Counted from the stretch's first letter, positions 24,211 through 32,987 are shown. The stretch: DNA of 49,177 nucleotides from Chloroflexota bacterium (GCA_026708115.1 JAPOVL010000055.1:1-49177); one strand, 5' to 3'. Notes: a model not told the origin generated them from the sequence alone. Translations and numbers: made by a program.

Positions 24211-24792
24211 ATGGTCATGGAACGTCAGTATATAAGCGCGGAGGGATTTCTCGAAATTGTTGAGAGCCCGGAATACAACGACCGCATCATCGAGCTCGTT
24301 GAAGGAGAAGTCGTCGAGATGTCATTGCCAACCGGACTACACGGACAGATAACAATGATTATAAGCCTAAAGATTGGCAACTACGTAGAAGCTAACGGAC
24401 TTGGCGTCGTGACAGCGGCGGACACGGGCTTCGTCTTGGAACGCAATCCCGAGGGAAGAGATACCGTCAGAGGTTTGGATATCGCATTTATCCGCAGTTC
24501 AAAAGTTTCCAGCGTACTTCCTGAGCAATGGGTGAGCGTCGCCCCCGATCTGGCTGTTGAGGTCATCTCGCCCAGCAACGAGGCGGCGGATATTCACCGC
24601 AAAATTCGTCAACTGCTTGCGGCGGGCACAACACTGGTTTGGATTGTCTACCCGTCAACGCGCACTGTGGAGGTCCACAGTCGTTCCGGCGCTACCACGC
24701 TGGAGGATGACGACAAGCTCAGCGGCGGTGATGTACTGCCTGGCTTTGATATCCCCGTCCGCGAAATCTTCCCCGGCCCTGCAGCCAACTAA
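24211..24792 (+). CDS. Uma2-family putative PD-(D/E)XK endonuclease
   Basis: A 193-residue member of the Uma2/DUF820 family, common in Chloroflexota and cyanobacteria and assigned to the PD-(D/E)XK nuclease fold. Seen are YISAEGFLEIVESPE, RIIELVEGEVVEMS, LDIAFIRSSKVS, the catalytic-core DLAVEVISPSNEAADIHRK with its aspartate and glutamate, and LVWIVYPSTRTVEVH. The biological role of this family is not established. The start is uncertain: ATGs at 24211 and 24217 give the normal N-terminus but no ideal ribosome site, and a TTG at 24118 would add 31 unrelated residues. Its end overlaps the converging dehydrogenase gene by four bases. Confidence 0.85.
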   Translation: MVMERQYISAEGFLEIVESPEYNDRIIELVEGEVVEMSLPTGLHGQITMIISLKIGNYVEANGLGVVTAADTGFVLERNPEGRDTVRGLDIAFIRSSKVSSVLPEQWVSVAPDLAVEVISPSNEAADIHRKIRQLLAAGTTLVWIVYPSTRTVEVHSRSGATTLEDDDKLSGGDVLPGFDIPVREIFPGPAAN

Positions 24793-25844
24793 CTATTCAC
24801 GTGCAGGATGACCTTATTGACGCCATCCTCATACGCCGCGTTGCTGGTGTAAGCCTCCGCCGTCTCCGCCAGATCGAAACGATGCGACACCAGTTCGTCC
24901 AGCTTGACCGCGCCCGATGTTGCAAGTTCAAGCGCACGCGGATAGGTATGCTTCATGCGGCGCGACATGACGATGGCCAAGCCCTTGCGCCGCGCGACTG
25001 AGTGCTTTAGCCGCAGTTCGTCGTCCGGCGGTATGCCGACCAGCACCAGTCGCCCGCCATAGCGCGCCATATCGGCCGCCTGCTGCAAACTATGATCTGC
25101 CCAGGCAGCTTCAATTGCCACATCGACGCCGCGGCCGTCAGTCACTTCCATGACCGCCGTAACAGGATCAAATTGATCGACATTGAATGCATGCGTCGCG
25201 CCCCAATCACAGGCCTTTTGCAAGCGCCAGTCCAGCTTGTCAAAGACGATGACGCGCGCGGCCCCGGCCAGCACAGCCAACCGCGTGATTAGGGCGCCGA
25301 CGGGTCCGACGCCGATCACGGCTACAGTATGGCCGATGCGTATCTTGCTCAAGTCGATGGCATGAATGGCCACCCCCAGGGTTTCCAGCAGGGGACCGGC
25401 ATCGTCGCTGAGCGCATCGGGCATAGGGAAGCAATTTCTGGCGCTGACGAGCATCCGCTCGCGGAGCGCGCCGTCTTCCGGAAAGAGGCCGTAGAAATAG
25501 TGATTCGGGCAGAGATTGGGATGGCCATGCTCGCACAATTCGCAGCGCCAACAGGGCACAGCCGGCTCTACGGCCACCCGTTGCCCGACTTGCAGCGGCT
25601 GGTGCTCGCCGTCCAGAGCGTCGCGGCCCAGCGCGACGATCTCTCCCATGAATTCGTGACCGAGGATAAATGGTTCTGTGATGTCCGTGTAGCCGATGCG
25701 CCCGGCCTCGTACATATGCAGATCGCTGCCGCAGACGCCGACGGTCAGAATCTTGAGCAGCGCTTCGCCGGGCGCCGGCGCTGGAGGCGCATCCTCGGTT
25801 TGAACGCGGATATCCTTGGGACCGTAAAGTCTGGCTGCTCGCAT
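24789..25844 (-). CDS. Zinc-binding dehydrogenase (sorbitol/threonine dehydrogenase-like)
   Basis: A 351-residue medium-chain dehydrogenase. Catalytic zinc motifs are VGVCGSDLHMYE and GHEFMGE; the structural loop PCWRCELCEHGHPNLC keeps four cysteines. The cofactor motif is GVGPVGALI and substrate-domain marks include YGGRLVLVGIPPDDEL. The closest resemblance is to L-iditol/sorbitol-type dehydrogenases, so a polyol or sugar acid substrate is likely. The ATG at 25844 follows GGGAAGG directly; a GTG five codons earlier is less likely. It is transcribed toward the Uma2 gene and stands apart from the binding-protein array, whose terminator lies 60 bases upstream of its start. Confidence 0.88.
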   Translation of the reverse strand: MRAARLYGPKDIRVQTEDAPPAPAPGEALLKILTVGVCGSDLHMYEAGRIGYTDITEPFILGHEFMGEIVALGRDALDGEHQPLQVGQRVAVEPAVPCWRCELCEHGHPNLCPNHYFYGLFPEDGALRERMLVSARNCFPMPDALSDDAGPLLETLGVAIHAIDLSKIRIGHTVAVIGVGPVGALITRLAVLAGAARVIVFDKLDWRLQKACDWGATHAFNVDQFDPVTAVMEVTDGRGVDVAIEAAWADHSLQQAADMARYGGRLVLVGIPPDDELRLKHSVARRKGLAIVMSRRMKHTYPRALELATSGAVKLDELVSHRFDLAETAEAYTSNAAYEDGVNKVILHVNS

Positions 25845-25904
25845 GGCCCTTCCCTTCACATTCAGCCCTTGTTGACTTTGAATCTATCACTTGCGCGCGC
25901 AAAC

Positions 25905-25938
25905 AAAAAGAGGGCGATTGTGAATAATCGCCCTCTTT
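25905..25938 (-). terminator. Terminator of binding-protein gene 1
   Basis: A 13-bp perfect stem (25907-25919 with 25926-25938) encloses a six-base loop; on the minus strand it is followed by a run of T. It lies 30 bases after the stop of the gene at 25968-27176. Confidence 0.88.
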
Positions 25939-25967
25939 GCGGAAAACGTTTCAATGAAAGCGGCAAG

Positions 25968-27176
25968 CTAGTCCTCCGCCCAGGTATCCTCCAACTCGGC
26001 GCGCTGCTCGGCGATTATCTCCGGCGTACAGCGGAGGGTCTCCAGGAATGCCAGGTCAGCGGCGTGGCGCTCCTCAATCGGCATATCGGGCAAGGTGGTA
26101 ACGACCTCCGGCAATTCGCGCGTTGCCCCGCTGCTGCTGACGCCGTCCTCAATGACAAAGTCCGCCATCGCCAGCAACTCCTCTGGTATCTCGACGCCCT
26201 GCGCTTTGGCCGAATCCAGATTGATGGCGATGCCGAAGTCCTCGGTCCGGTTAATGCTGATTTCGGATATGTCCATATCCCCATTCAGATGAGCGACCAG
26301 CATGCGACCCTGGATGACCCCTTCGCCATAGACGTTGTTGAAACCGGCGGCTACCGTCGCGCCGTTGTAGACGTGGTAGGGGAAGATCCCGAACAAAGGA
26401 ATGCCGTACTCGGCGGTCAAAGACTGCAAAAGCGTTGTCCCCGACAAGATAATGGAACTGATGGGATTGATCAGCGCTTCCACGCCTTTGTTGACCAGGG
26501 CCTCGGTGGCCAGGTTGAGGTCGCTGAGAGTGACGACGGTGGCAATTTCTACCGTCAAACCGAGGTCTTCCGCCGCTTGCCGCAGGCTCCTGGCGCCGGA
26601 TACGCTAATCGGTTCTCCAGGCGCGACAATTATGCCAATGACCTGGATGTCGGGATTCCATAGTTGCATAACAGCCACCGATTGCGCATAGGGCAAATGA
26701 TATTGCGATCCCCCCACGTGATCCGGCTTGATGCAGGGCGCATCGGCGATGCCGGCAAAATAAGGTGAGCCAACGAGACTGAACATGATGGGCGGCGGGT
26801 CTTCCATATCCCGCGTAGCGTTTGCGGCGATTTGCGTCACCTGCGTCGTCACGATCAGCATGGCGTCCACTTCACGATCAAGCGCGTCTTCAACCATGAT
26901 GTTGGCTGTCGGCGTATCCGAGCCGGCGTTGCGCCAGAGCACATTCATATTCTCGCCTAAGAGGTCTTCGCCCGCATCCAGCACCAGGCGTTCTTCTTCG
27001 TTGAAATAACCATAGGCCTGCAAGATATCGAATGCGCCCTTGGTCGCCAAAGTCTGCCCGGCCGAATAGCCGAAATTCATCATGGCAATCGTGGGGATTT
27101 CATCATCTTGCGCGATTGCCGTCGGTACAAGCAAAAACGCGAGCAAAGAAACGATGAGCATTATTCTCTTATACAT
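25968..27176 (-). CDS. PF04392-type ABC transporter substrate-binding protein 1
   Basis: A 402-residue binding protein of the ABC_sub_bind (TrpX-like) family. Signal peptide about 1-22, ending TAIAQ, no lipobox. Mature body starts DDEIPTIAMMNFG; family marks are LWRNAGSDTPTANIMVEDAL, LIVTTQVTQIAANAT, DPPPIMFSLVGSPYFAGIAD and INLDSAKAQGVEIPEEL. The mature protein has exactly two cysteines, C148 in DAPCIKP and C383 in RCTPEI, conserved in all six paralogues here. Ligands of the family include aromatic amino acids, but this ligand is unknown. The ATG is seven bases after GGAGG; an upstream in-frame ATG at 27233 is not needed. It is closest to the next paralogue upstream. No permease is adjacent; the likely transporter is at 41870-43722. 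Confidence 0.9.
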   Translation of the reverse strand: MYKRIMLIVSLLAFLLVPTAIAQDDEIPTIAMMNFGYSAGQTLATKGAFDILQAYGYFNEEERLVLDAGEDLLGENMNVLWRNAGSDTPTANIMVEDALDREVDAMLIVTTQVTQIAANATRDMEDPPPIMFSLVGSPYFAGIADAPCIKPDHVGGSQYHLPYAQSVAVMQLWNPDIQVIGIIVAPGEPISVSGARSLRQAAEDLGLTVEIATVVTLSDLNLATEALVNKGVEALINPISSIILSGTTLLQSLTAEYGIPLFGIFPYHVYNGATVAAGFNNVYGEGVIQGRMLVAHLNGDMDISEISINRTEDFGIAINLDSAKAQGVEIPEELLAMADFVIEDGVSSSGATRELPEVVTTLPDMPIEERHAADLAFLETLRCTPEIIAEQRAELEDTWAED

Positions 27177-27247
27177 TTGTTCCTCCAATCGAGTATTCCT
27201 TCTGAAGTTGATCGTCTTCAGTGAACATTTCAATGTATTCTCAGCTT

Positions 27248-27274
27248 ATTATACTATTATTAGTGAATTGTCTG
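27248..27274 (-). promoter_or_regulatory. Promoter of binding-protein gene 1
   Basis: TATAAT (27253-27248) with CAGACA 15 bases upstream on the minus strand. The same arrangement, AGACA with TAATAGTATAATAAG, recurs before gene 2, and both leaders contain CACTGAAGACGA, so promoter and leader were duplicated with the gene. Confidence 0.55.
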
Positions 27275-27297
27275 TGGTCTGAGGCACAGGGATAATC

Positions 27298-27326
27298 AAA
27301 AAAGGGTGATTGCCAGCAATCATCCT
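27298..27326 (-). terminator. Terminator of binding-protein gene 2
   Basis: AGGGTGATTGC pairs with GCAATCATCCT (one wobble) around a two-base loop, followed by a T6 run on the minus strand. It lies 33 bases after the stop of the gene at 27359-28573. Confidence 0.82.
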
Positions 27327-27358
27327 CTCTTTGTGAATTCGTGATTTCTATTGGCAAG

Positions 27359-28573
27359 CTAGTCCTCCGCCCAGGTATCTTGTAATTGCGCGCGCTGTTC
27401 GGCGATTATCTCCGGCGTACAGCGAAGCTTTTCCAGGAATGCCAGGTCGGCGGCGCGGCGTTCTTCCAGCGGCATATCGGGCAAGGTCGTTACGACCTCC
27501 GGCAATTCGCGCGTCGCCCCGGCGCTGCTAACGCCGTCCTCAATGACAAACTGCGCCATCGCCAAGATCTCGTCAGCGATCTCGACGCCTTGCGCTTTGG
27601 CCGAATCCAGATTCACTGCGATCCCGAAATCCCGGCTCTGGTTAATGCGGATTTCGGAAATGTCGATGTCCCCGTTCAGATGCGCGACCAGCATCCGGCC
27701 CTGGATGACGCCTTCGCCATAGGTGCTCTGTATTCCCCCGCCGACCGTCGCGCCATTGAAAACTTGGTAAGGGACGGGAGCGAACAAGGGCAGGCCGTAT
27801 TCGGCGGTCAAACTCAGCAGCAGCGGCGTACCCGACAGGGCGATGGAACCGATCGGATAAAGGATGGCTTCCGCGCCCCGGCTCACCAAGGCTTCGACCG
27901 CCAGGTTGAGATCGCTTCTGGTAATAACGGTGGCGACTTCCACCGTTAGGCCGAGCTCCTCGGCCGTATTCAAAATCTGCCGCCCGCCGTCCACGCTGAC
28001 CGGCTGTTCCGGTGAGACAATCGTCCCAATGACTTTGAGATCCGGATTCTGCACCAGCAATGTGGGCACAATTTTGTCATACGGAATGAGATTCTGTGTG
28101 CCTCCCACATGGTCGGGTTTGATGCAGGGCGCGTCGGCGATCCCGGCAAAATAGGGCGAGCCGACGAGACTGAACATGATTGCCGGCGGGTCTTCCATAT
28201 CCCGCGTAGCGTTTACGGCGATTTGCGTCACCTGTGTTGTCACCGTCAGCATGGCATCCACGCCACGATCAAGCGCGTCTTCAACCATGAGGTTGGCTGT
28301 GGGAATATCAAAGCCGGCGTTGCGCCAGAGCACATTCAGCTTTTCACCGTAGAGGTCCTCGCCCGCATCCAGCACGGCGCGTTCTTCTTGGTTGAAAAAG
28401 CCGTAAGCCTGCAAGGTGTCGAAGGCGCCCTTGATCGACAAACTTGCTCCCTGGGTATGGCCAAAATTCAACATCCCAATCGTGGGGATTTCGTTATCTT
28501 GATCTTGCGCTCTGACCGTCGGTGAAAGCAAAAGCGCCAGTATAGAAACGATTAGTACTAATCTCTTATTCAC
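27359..28573 (-). CDS. PF04392-type ABC transporter substrate-binding protein 2
   Basis: A 404-residue paralogue, the nearest relative of gene 1; the two share long identical stretches such as NVLWRNAG, GSPYFAGIADAPCIKPDHVG, VIQGRMLVAHLNGD and the tail CTPEIIAEQRA...DTWAED. Signal peptide about 1-23 ending TVRAQ, no lipobox. Only two cysteines in the mature protein, as in the others. Differences cluster in the putative ligand cleft, for example LIPYDKIVPTLLVQNPDLK against YHLPYAQSVAVMQLWNPDIQ. The start is GTG with AGGAG six bases upstream. It has its own promoter and terminator, so expression is independent of gene 1. A different ligand range is an inference from the cleft differences. Confidence 0.9.
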   Translation of the reverse strand: MNKRLVLIVSILALLLSPTVRAQDQDNEIPTIGMLNFGHTQGASLSIKGAFDTLQAYGFFNQEERAVLDAGEDLYGEKLNVLWRNAGFDIPTANLMVEDALDRGVDAMLTVTTQVTQIAVNATRDMEDPPAIMFSLVGSPYFAGIADAPCIKPDHVGGTQNLIPYDKIVPTLLVQNPDLKVIGTIVSPEQPVSVDGGRQILNTAEELGLTVEVATVITRSDLNLAVEALVSRGAEAILYPIGSIALSGTPLLLSLTAEYGLPLFAPVPYQVFNGATVGGGIQSTYGEGVIQGRMLVAHLNGDIDISEIRINQSRDFGIAVNLDSAKAQGVEIADEILAMAQFVIEDGVSSAGATRELPEVVTTLPDMPLEERRAADLAFLEKLRCTPEIIAEQRAQLQDTWAED

Positions 28574-28645
28574 TTGTATCTCCTGTCATAGCACGCCGTC
28601 TGATGCCGTTCGTCTTCAGTGAGCGTTTCGATGCCTGCTAATCTT

Positions 28646-28672
28646 ATTATACTATTAATACTAATTTGTCTA
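28646..28672 (-). promoter_or_regulatory. Promoter of binding-protein gene 2
   Basis: TATAAT (28651-28646) with TAGACA 15 bases upstream on the minus strand, in a context nearly identical to the promoter of gene 1. Confidence 0.55.
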
Positions 28673-28692
28673 CTAGTTCGAGGCGCAGGGAC

Positions 28693-28726
28693 AAATAAAA
28701 AAAGGGCGATTGCCGGCAATCGCCCT
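28693..28726 (-). terminator. Terminator of binding-protein gene 3
   Basis: The perfect 24-base palindrome 28703-28726 (arms AGGGCGATTGCC and GGCAATCGCCCT) is followed on the minus strand by an almost unbroken T run. It lies 33 bases after the stop of the gene at 28760-29968. Confidence 0.88.
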
Positions 28727-28759
28727 CTTAATAGTGAATGTTCGGTTGCTATCGGCCAG

Positions 28760-29968
28760 CTAGTCCTCCGTCCATTGCGTCTCGAGTTGCCGCTTCTGTG
28801 CGGAGATCATCTCGTCCGTACAGTAGATTTCGGCCAGAAAGGCCAGGTCAGCCTCGCGTCGCGCTTCAATTGGCATGTCTTGCAGCTCAATGCCATGTTC
28901 GGGCAATTCGGGTGTGACGCCCTCTGTGCTTTCTCCGTTTTCGATCAGCCAGTCGGCCATCGCCAGCAACTCTGCAGAGATCTCAACATCTTGTTCCGCA
29001 GCCGTATCGAGATTGATCGCAACCGTGAAGCCGGGCGTCAAGTTGACGGCGGTCCGGCCAAGATCTATGTCGTCATTGAGATGTCCGATCAACATGCGGG
29101 CGGCGATAACGCCCTCGCGATAGACGCTATAGAAGCCGGCGCCCACAGTTGCGTTGCGATAGACGTGCTGTGAGGCAATAGAAAACACGGGTACCCCGCC
29201 ATACTCGGTTGCCGTTTCTACAATGGTCGGCAGACCAATGACGATAGTCAAGCCAGCTGGAATGGCAATCGCCTCAACGCCCTTGTTTAACAGGGCGTCG
29301 GTGGCAATTTGCAGATCCGCGGTCGTGACAATGGAAGTCATTTCCACGCGCATGCCTAGCTCGTTGGCGTATGCGGCAATTTGCTCCGCGCCGTATACGC
29401 TGTTGGGTTCGCTATGATTGAAGATCGTGCCAACCACCTCTAGATCCGGATCCTGGACCTTGAGGGTGGAGACAAACTCTTCATACGGTATATGAGTTTG
29501 CGTGCCCGCAATGTGGCTGTCTTTGATACAAGGAGCGTCCGCGATACCCGCGAAATAGGGCGTCGTGACGATGGCGAATATGAGCGCCGGCGGATCGTCC
29601 AATTCGCGCGTGATATTCGCCGCGATTTGGGTAACCGGCGTGGTCAATGTAACCAGGACATCCGCGCCGCGGTCAATCACATCTTCCACCATGATGTTTG
29701 CCGTCGGCAGATCAAAGCCGGCATCGCGATAGAGCACATTGAGTTTCTCTCCGTCTAGATCTTCAGCTCGGTTCAAGACAACGCGCTCTTCGGCGCTGAT
29801 GAAACCGTAGGCCTCAAGCATGTCGAGAATGCCTTTTTCCGCCAATGACATCAGCGATGTTCCGCCATAGCGCAGGAAGGCAACGGTCGGTTTCTCTGTA
29901 TCGGCCAGCAAACCCAGCGGACCGATCAGCATGATCAGGGCAGACGCAAGTAGTAATCTCCGTAACAT
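28760..29968 (-). CDS. PF04392-type ABC transporter substrate-binding protein 3
   Basis: A 402-residue, more divergent paralogue. Signal peptide about 1-22 (LLLASALIMLIGPLGLLA). The mature part starts TEKPTVAFLRYGGTS and shows LYRDAGFDLPTANIMVEDV, LVTLTTPVTQIAANITREL, YFAGIADAPCIKDSHIAG and AINLDTAAEQDVEISAEL. Its two cysteines match the others, the second in YCTDEM. The tail QLETQWTED still echoes genes 1 and 2. The ATG has AAGGAAG upstream. A promoter-like TTTACA-17-TTAAAT lies at 30018-30046 on the minus strand. The leader differs from those of genes 1 and 2, so this copy is older or separately regulated. Confidence 0.9.
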   Translation of the reverse strand: MLRRLLLASALIMLIGPLGLLADTEKPTVAFLRYGGTSLMSLAEKGILDMLEAYGFISAEERVVLNRAEDLDGEKLNVLYRDAGFDLPTANIMVEDVIDRGADVLVTLTTPVTQIAANITRELDDPPALIFAIVTTPYFAGIADAPCIKDSHIAGTQTHIPYEEFVSTLKVQDPDLEVVGTIFNHSEPNSVYGAEQIAAYANELGMRVEMTSIVTTADLQIATDALLNKGVEAIAIPAGLTIVIGLPTIVETATEYGGVPVFSIASQHVYRNATVGAGFYSVYREGVIAARMLIGHLNDDIDLGRTAVNLTPGFTVAINLDTAAEQDVEISAELLAMADWLIENGESTEGVTPELPEHGIELQDMPIEARREADLAFLAEIYCTDEMISAQKRQLETQWTED

Positions 29969-30017
29969 CTTTGTTCTTCCTTTTGGTTGCTAAATTATCA
30001 AGGAATGCTGTATATTC

Positions 30018-30046
30018 ATTTAAGCACAGTTCGTAGGTACTGTAAA
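30018..30046 (-). promoter_or_regulatory. Candidate promoter of binding-protein gene 3
   Basis: TTTACA and TTAAAT on the minus strand, separated by 17 bases, about 50 bases before the start codon. The -10 is imperfect. Confidence 0.4.
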
Positions 30047-30110
30047 CGAACTCACCTAGACGAGTTCTTCTTTCTGTGTCCTTTGCACTAATGCATCAGG
30101 AATATGAAGC

Positions 30111-30147
30111 AATAATAAAGAGAGCGGTCGCCAGCGACCGCTCTCTT
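30111..30147 (-). terminator. Terminator of binding-protein gene 4
   Basis: A 12-bp GC-rich stem (30120-30131 with 30134-30145), extended by A-T pairs, with an A-rich stretch on its left that reads as a broken T tract on the minus strand. It lies 35 bases after the stop of the gene at 30182-31363. Confidence 0.8.
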
Positions 30148-30181
30148 CCGAGATTCGAATAAACTAGACGGAAGGTGTTGC

Positions 30182-31363
30182 CTATTCTCCCGCGGCATCC
30201 AATTCAGCTTGTTCCGCGGCGATGCGCTCCGGTGTACATGCCAGTTCGGCCAGGAAAGCCGCGTCTTCCGCAATGCGTTCTTCCAGCGTCATCTCCGGCA
30301 AGCCGGGTGGCTCGCTTAGTACATTGAGTTCTCCGCCCTCGATCACCATAACCGCTGAATCCAATATGGAATCGGCAACGGTGATCCCAAATTCCTCAGC
30401 AGTATCGAGATTGACGGCCACGCCGAGGTCCACCCTGGAACTGATTGCGGTTGTGCTGACATCAAGCGTGCCATTAATATAAGCGGCGATCATCTGTCCG
30501 ACAGTCACGCCTTCGCCGTAGAAGTCATAAAAGCCAGCGCCGACCACCGCGCCATGGTAAATCATGCGAGGGGACACGCCGAAGACCGGGATACCGTAGT
30601 CGCTCGCCGCGCCAAGGATCGCCGGTATGCCGCTCGACTCGGTATAGCCTGCGCCAATCATCAAGATCTCAGCGCCTTTGTCGGCCAGGCTTGCTGTCGC
30701 CTGGGGCAGATCAGCCGCCGATGCGATGGAGGCGACTTCAACCGTCAAACCGAGCGCTTCCGCGAATCTAGTAATCTGACTAACGCCATAAACGCTTTGC
30801 GTTTGCGCTGGATCGACTATCGTGCCGATGGTCTGAACATCGGGCAACTGGACTTGGGACAAGCCCACATATTGCTCGTAAGGTATCGTTACGTGCGTAC
30901 CGCTGACGTGAGGCATCTTGATGCAGGAGGAATCAGCGATGCCGGCGGAATAAGGGGCGCTGACGATGGCGAAGAGCAGAACCGGCGGGTCTTCCATCTC
31001 CTTTGTGATGTTCGCGGTAATCTGGGTTACCGGCGTTGAAAAAGTCAGCAGAATGTCGGCGCCGCGATCCAGCGTCTCCTCCACCATCGCGTTGATGTTG
31101 GTAACGTCGCTGGCTGCGTCCCGCCAAAAGACGTTGATATGTTCGCCGTTCAGATCTTCGTTCGCATCCAGCAATTCGCGCTCGGATGGCGAAATCAACT
31201 CATGAGCCTGCAAGACATCCCATATACCGGGTTTAGCGCTATCTTCTGTACCGCTGGCTCGATAGCGCAGGAAGGCGATTGTGGGATTGTCATCATCGGC
31301 TGCCAAAGCAAGCGGAACGATCAACAAGAACAAGGTAAACGCAAGTATCATTCTCCGAAGCAT
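30182..31363 (-). CDS. PF04392-type ABC transporter substrate-binding protein 4
   Basis: A 393-residue paralogue at the upstream end of the tandem array. Signal peptide about 1-22 (LAFTLFLLIVPLALA), mature start DDDNPTIAFLRYRASG. Family marks are FWRDAASDVTNINAMVEET, LLTFSTPVTQITANITKEM, YSAGIADSSCIKMPHVSG and AVNLDTAEEFGITVADSI. The two conserved cysteines are present (SSCIKM and ACTPER); the tail is shortened to AELDAAGE. It reads DSSC instead of DAPC, a feature shared with paralogue 6. The ATG is directly behind GGAGGAG. Upstream the strand switches to the plus-strand carbohydrate block, starting with the GH32-like gene. Confidence 0.9.
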   Translation of the reverse strand: MLRRMILAFTLFLLIVPLALAADDDNPTIAFLRYRASGTEDSAKPGIWDVLQAHELISPSERELLDANEDLNGEHINVFWRDAASDVTNINAMVEETLDRGADILLTFSTPVTQITANITKEMEDPPVLLFAIVSAPYSAGIADSSCIKMPHVSGTHVTIPYEQYVGLSQVQLPDVQTIGTIVDPAQTQSVYGVSQITRFAEALGLTVEVASIASAADLPQATASLADKGAEILMIGAGYTESSGIPAILGAASDYGIPVFGVSPRMIYHGAVVGAGFYDFYGEGVTVGQMIAAYINGTLDVSTTAISSRVDLGVAVNLDTAEEFGITVADSILDSAVMVIEGGELNVLSEPPGLPEMTLEERIAEDAAFLAELACTPERIAAEQAELDAAGE

Positions 31364-31547
31364 CTTACTCCTCCATTGGATTGGTGGTTGTAAAAGAGTG
31401 CACTATCAGCAATTAAATCATATTGCCTGAACTTATGAAAGGATCGCGCAAGGAATCGCGGTAGAATTATATGTTATCTCTCGCGGCTCACCTGCCGGAC
31501 ACGAGTCCTGCGCAAGCCATACCGGCGTCACAGAGGAGAACGTGACC

Positions 31548-32987
31548 ATGTCAACAGTTACCGACGAACAAGCGCTAAACTACCATCTGATGCACCCGGG
31601 TGAAGACAGCTCGCCGGGCGATCCAAATGCCGCCTTCTACCTCGATGGGCAATATCACTTGCATTATATCTTGCGCCATGAATGGCGGGGTGAAGCGTCT
31701 TACTCCTTTGTACATGTGACCAGCCCGGACATGCTGCATTGGTCCTGGCGGCGGACCAAGTTGCAGCCATCGTTCACCGGGCACGGCATGTTCAGCGGCA
31801 CCGGCTTCCTCACCAAGGAGGGTATGCCGGCCGCCATCTACCATGGCCAAGCCTCGGGCAGAAATCACATCGCCATCGCCAATGACCGACGCCTTTCGGC
31901 CTGGCACAAACCCTATGCGGTGGAACCCGTGACCGCTGACGGCCAAAAGCCCGACATGGTCCATTGGGATCCCGACTGTTTTTTGGTTGGGGATACCTAT
32001 TACGCGCTATCGGGCGGTCACAAACCGCCGGTGTTGCGCTCGGAGGACCTGCAAAACTGGACTTATGTCGGGTACTTCTTGAGCCATGACCTTCCGGGGA
32101 CGGCTATCGGCGAGGATATCTCTTGCCCCAATTTTTTCCCGCTGGGCGACAAATGGATGCTGCTCTGTATCAGTCATCCCTACGGCTGCCGTTATTACCT
32201 GGGCGACTGGGACGCGCAAAATGAACAGTTCCGGCCAGAGCATCACGGGCGCATGAACTGGCGCCGGCCGGAACAATCGCTGTATGCCGCCCTGGATCGC
32301 GATTACTTCGCGCCGGAATCGCTGGTTGCCGCCGATGGCCGCCGCGTCATGTGGGCCTGGCTGCGCTCGATGGACGATGCGATCGCGGAACGGAGCATCC
32401 AATCTTTGCCGCGAGAATTGAGCCTGGCTGCGGACGGGCGCTTGCGCATGAAGCCGCTCAGCGAATTGGCCAGCTTGCGCTACGATCCGATTGTCATCCA
32501 TGACGTGGAGGTGGCGCCAAGCTATAGCGAGGAGGCGGCGCTGGCGGCTGATCCCGTGGTTAAACTTGACGGCGATTCCTTCGAGATTCAGATCACGGTC
32601 GAGCGCGCCCAGGTTCGACGCAAGCGCTTTGGTCTTCGCTTATGCGGCGACAGGAGCGATGCTGGTTTGCCGATCCTGTTCTTGCCCGAATACGACAGAC
32701 TGCGCGTCGGCAGCACCGAGGCCCCCTTCTCGGCCAGTGAACTTGACGAAGGCGAAGAGCTTGTCCTGCGCATATTTCTTGACAAGTACCTGGTTGAGGT
32801 CTTCGTCAACGACAGGCAGGCGGTCGCCAGCGCCTATACGGATTATCAGTCGGTCTCATACTTGCGCCCATACTCGTTCCACGAATCCACCATTTTCCGC
32901 AAGGTGGAGATTTGGCGCTTGCGGGCGAGCAATCAAGGCTTTTATGAAGCCCGGGACAGCCGCATTTGGGAGGTCGACAGAGACTGA
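31548..32987 (+). CDS. GH32-like glycoside hydrolase with atypical catalytic motif
   Basis: A 479-residue five-bladed propeller-type protein resembling family GH32 (invertase/levanase). The nucleophile motif is SPGDPNAAFY (D25), in place of the usual NDPNG; the middle motif is HWDPDCF (D141), in place of RDP. Later marks are FPLGDKWMLLCISHP, DYFAPESL and GRRVMWAWLRS; the C-terminal beta sandwich holds VEVFVNDRQAVAS. The usual acid/base motif E-C-P reads I-S-C-P, so S192 stands where the catalytic glutamate should be; E189 is nearby. There is no signal peptide, so it acts in the cytoplasm. The ATG at 31548 is nine bases after GAGGAG; a GTG two codons earlier is too close. It heads the carbohydrate block. 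Fructoside hydrolysis is therefore not certain. Confidence 0.8.
   Translation: MSTVTDEQALNYHLMHPGEDSSPGDPNAAFYLDGQYHLHYILRHEWRGEASYSFVHVTSPDMLHWSWRRTKLQPSFTGHGMFSGTGFLTKEGMPAAIYHGQASGRNHIAIANDRRLSAWHKPYAVEPVTADGQKPDMVHWDPDCFLVGDTYYALSGGHKPPVLRSEDLQNWTYVGYFLSHDLPGTAIGEDISCPNFFPLGDKWMLLCISHPYGCRYYLGDWDAQNEQFRPEHHGRMNWRRPEQSLYAALDRDYFAPESLVAADGRRVMWAWLRSMDDAIAERSIQSLPRELSLAADGRLRMKPLSELASLRYDPIVIHDVEVAPSYSEEAALAADPVVKLDGDSFEIQITVERAQVRRKRFGLRLCGDRSDAGLPILFLPEYDRLRVGSTEAPFSASELDEGEELVLRIFLDKYLVEVFVNDRQAVASAYTDYQSVSYLRPYSFHESTIFRKVEIWRLRASNQGFYEARDSRIWEVDRD

Larger units (their letters stand above)
25968..31363 (-). repeat. Tandem array of four paralogous binding-protein genes
   Basis: Gene ends are spaced 1391, 1401 and 1422 bases apart. 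Each unit consists of a leader, the gene and a hairpin terminator built on a similar plan. Genes 1 and 2 are the youngest pair, since even their promoters and leaders match. Confidence 0.85.

Noticed and set aside
25329..26663. A 444-codon plus-strand frame across the dehydrogenase and binding-protein gene 1
   Set aside because: It crosses two well-supported genes and a terminator on the other strand and has no domain.
25968..31363. A CRISPR-like or satellite repeat array, suggested by the regular spacing
   Set aside because: The repeat units are full-length coding genes with diverged sequence; there are no short direct repeats with spacers.
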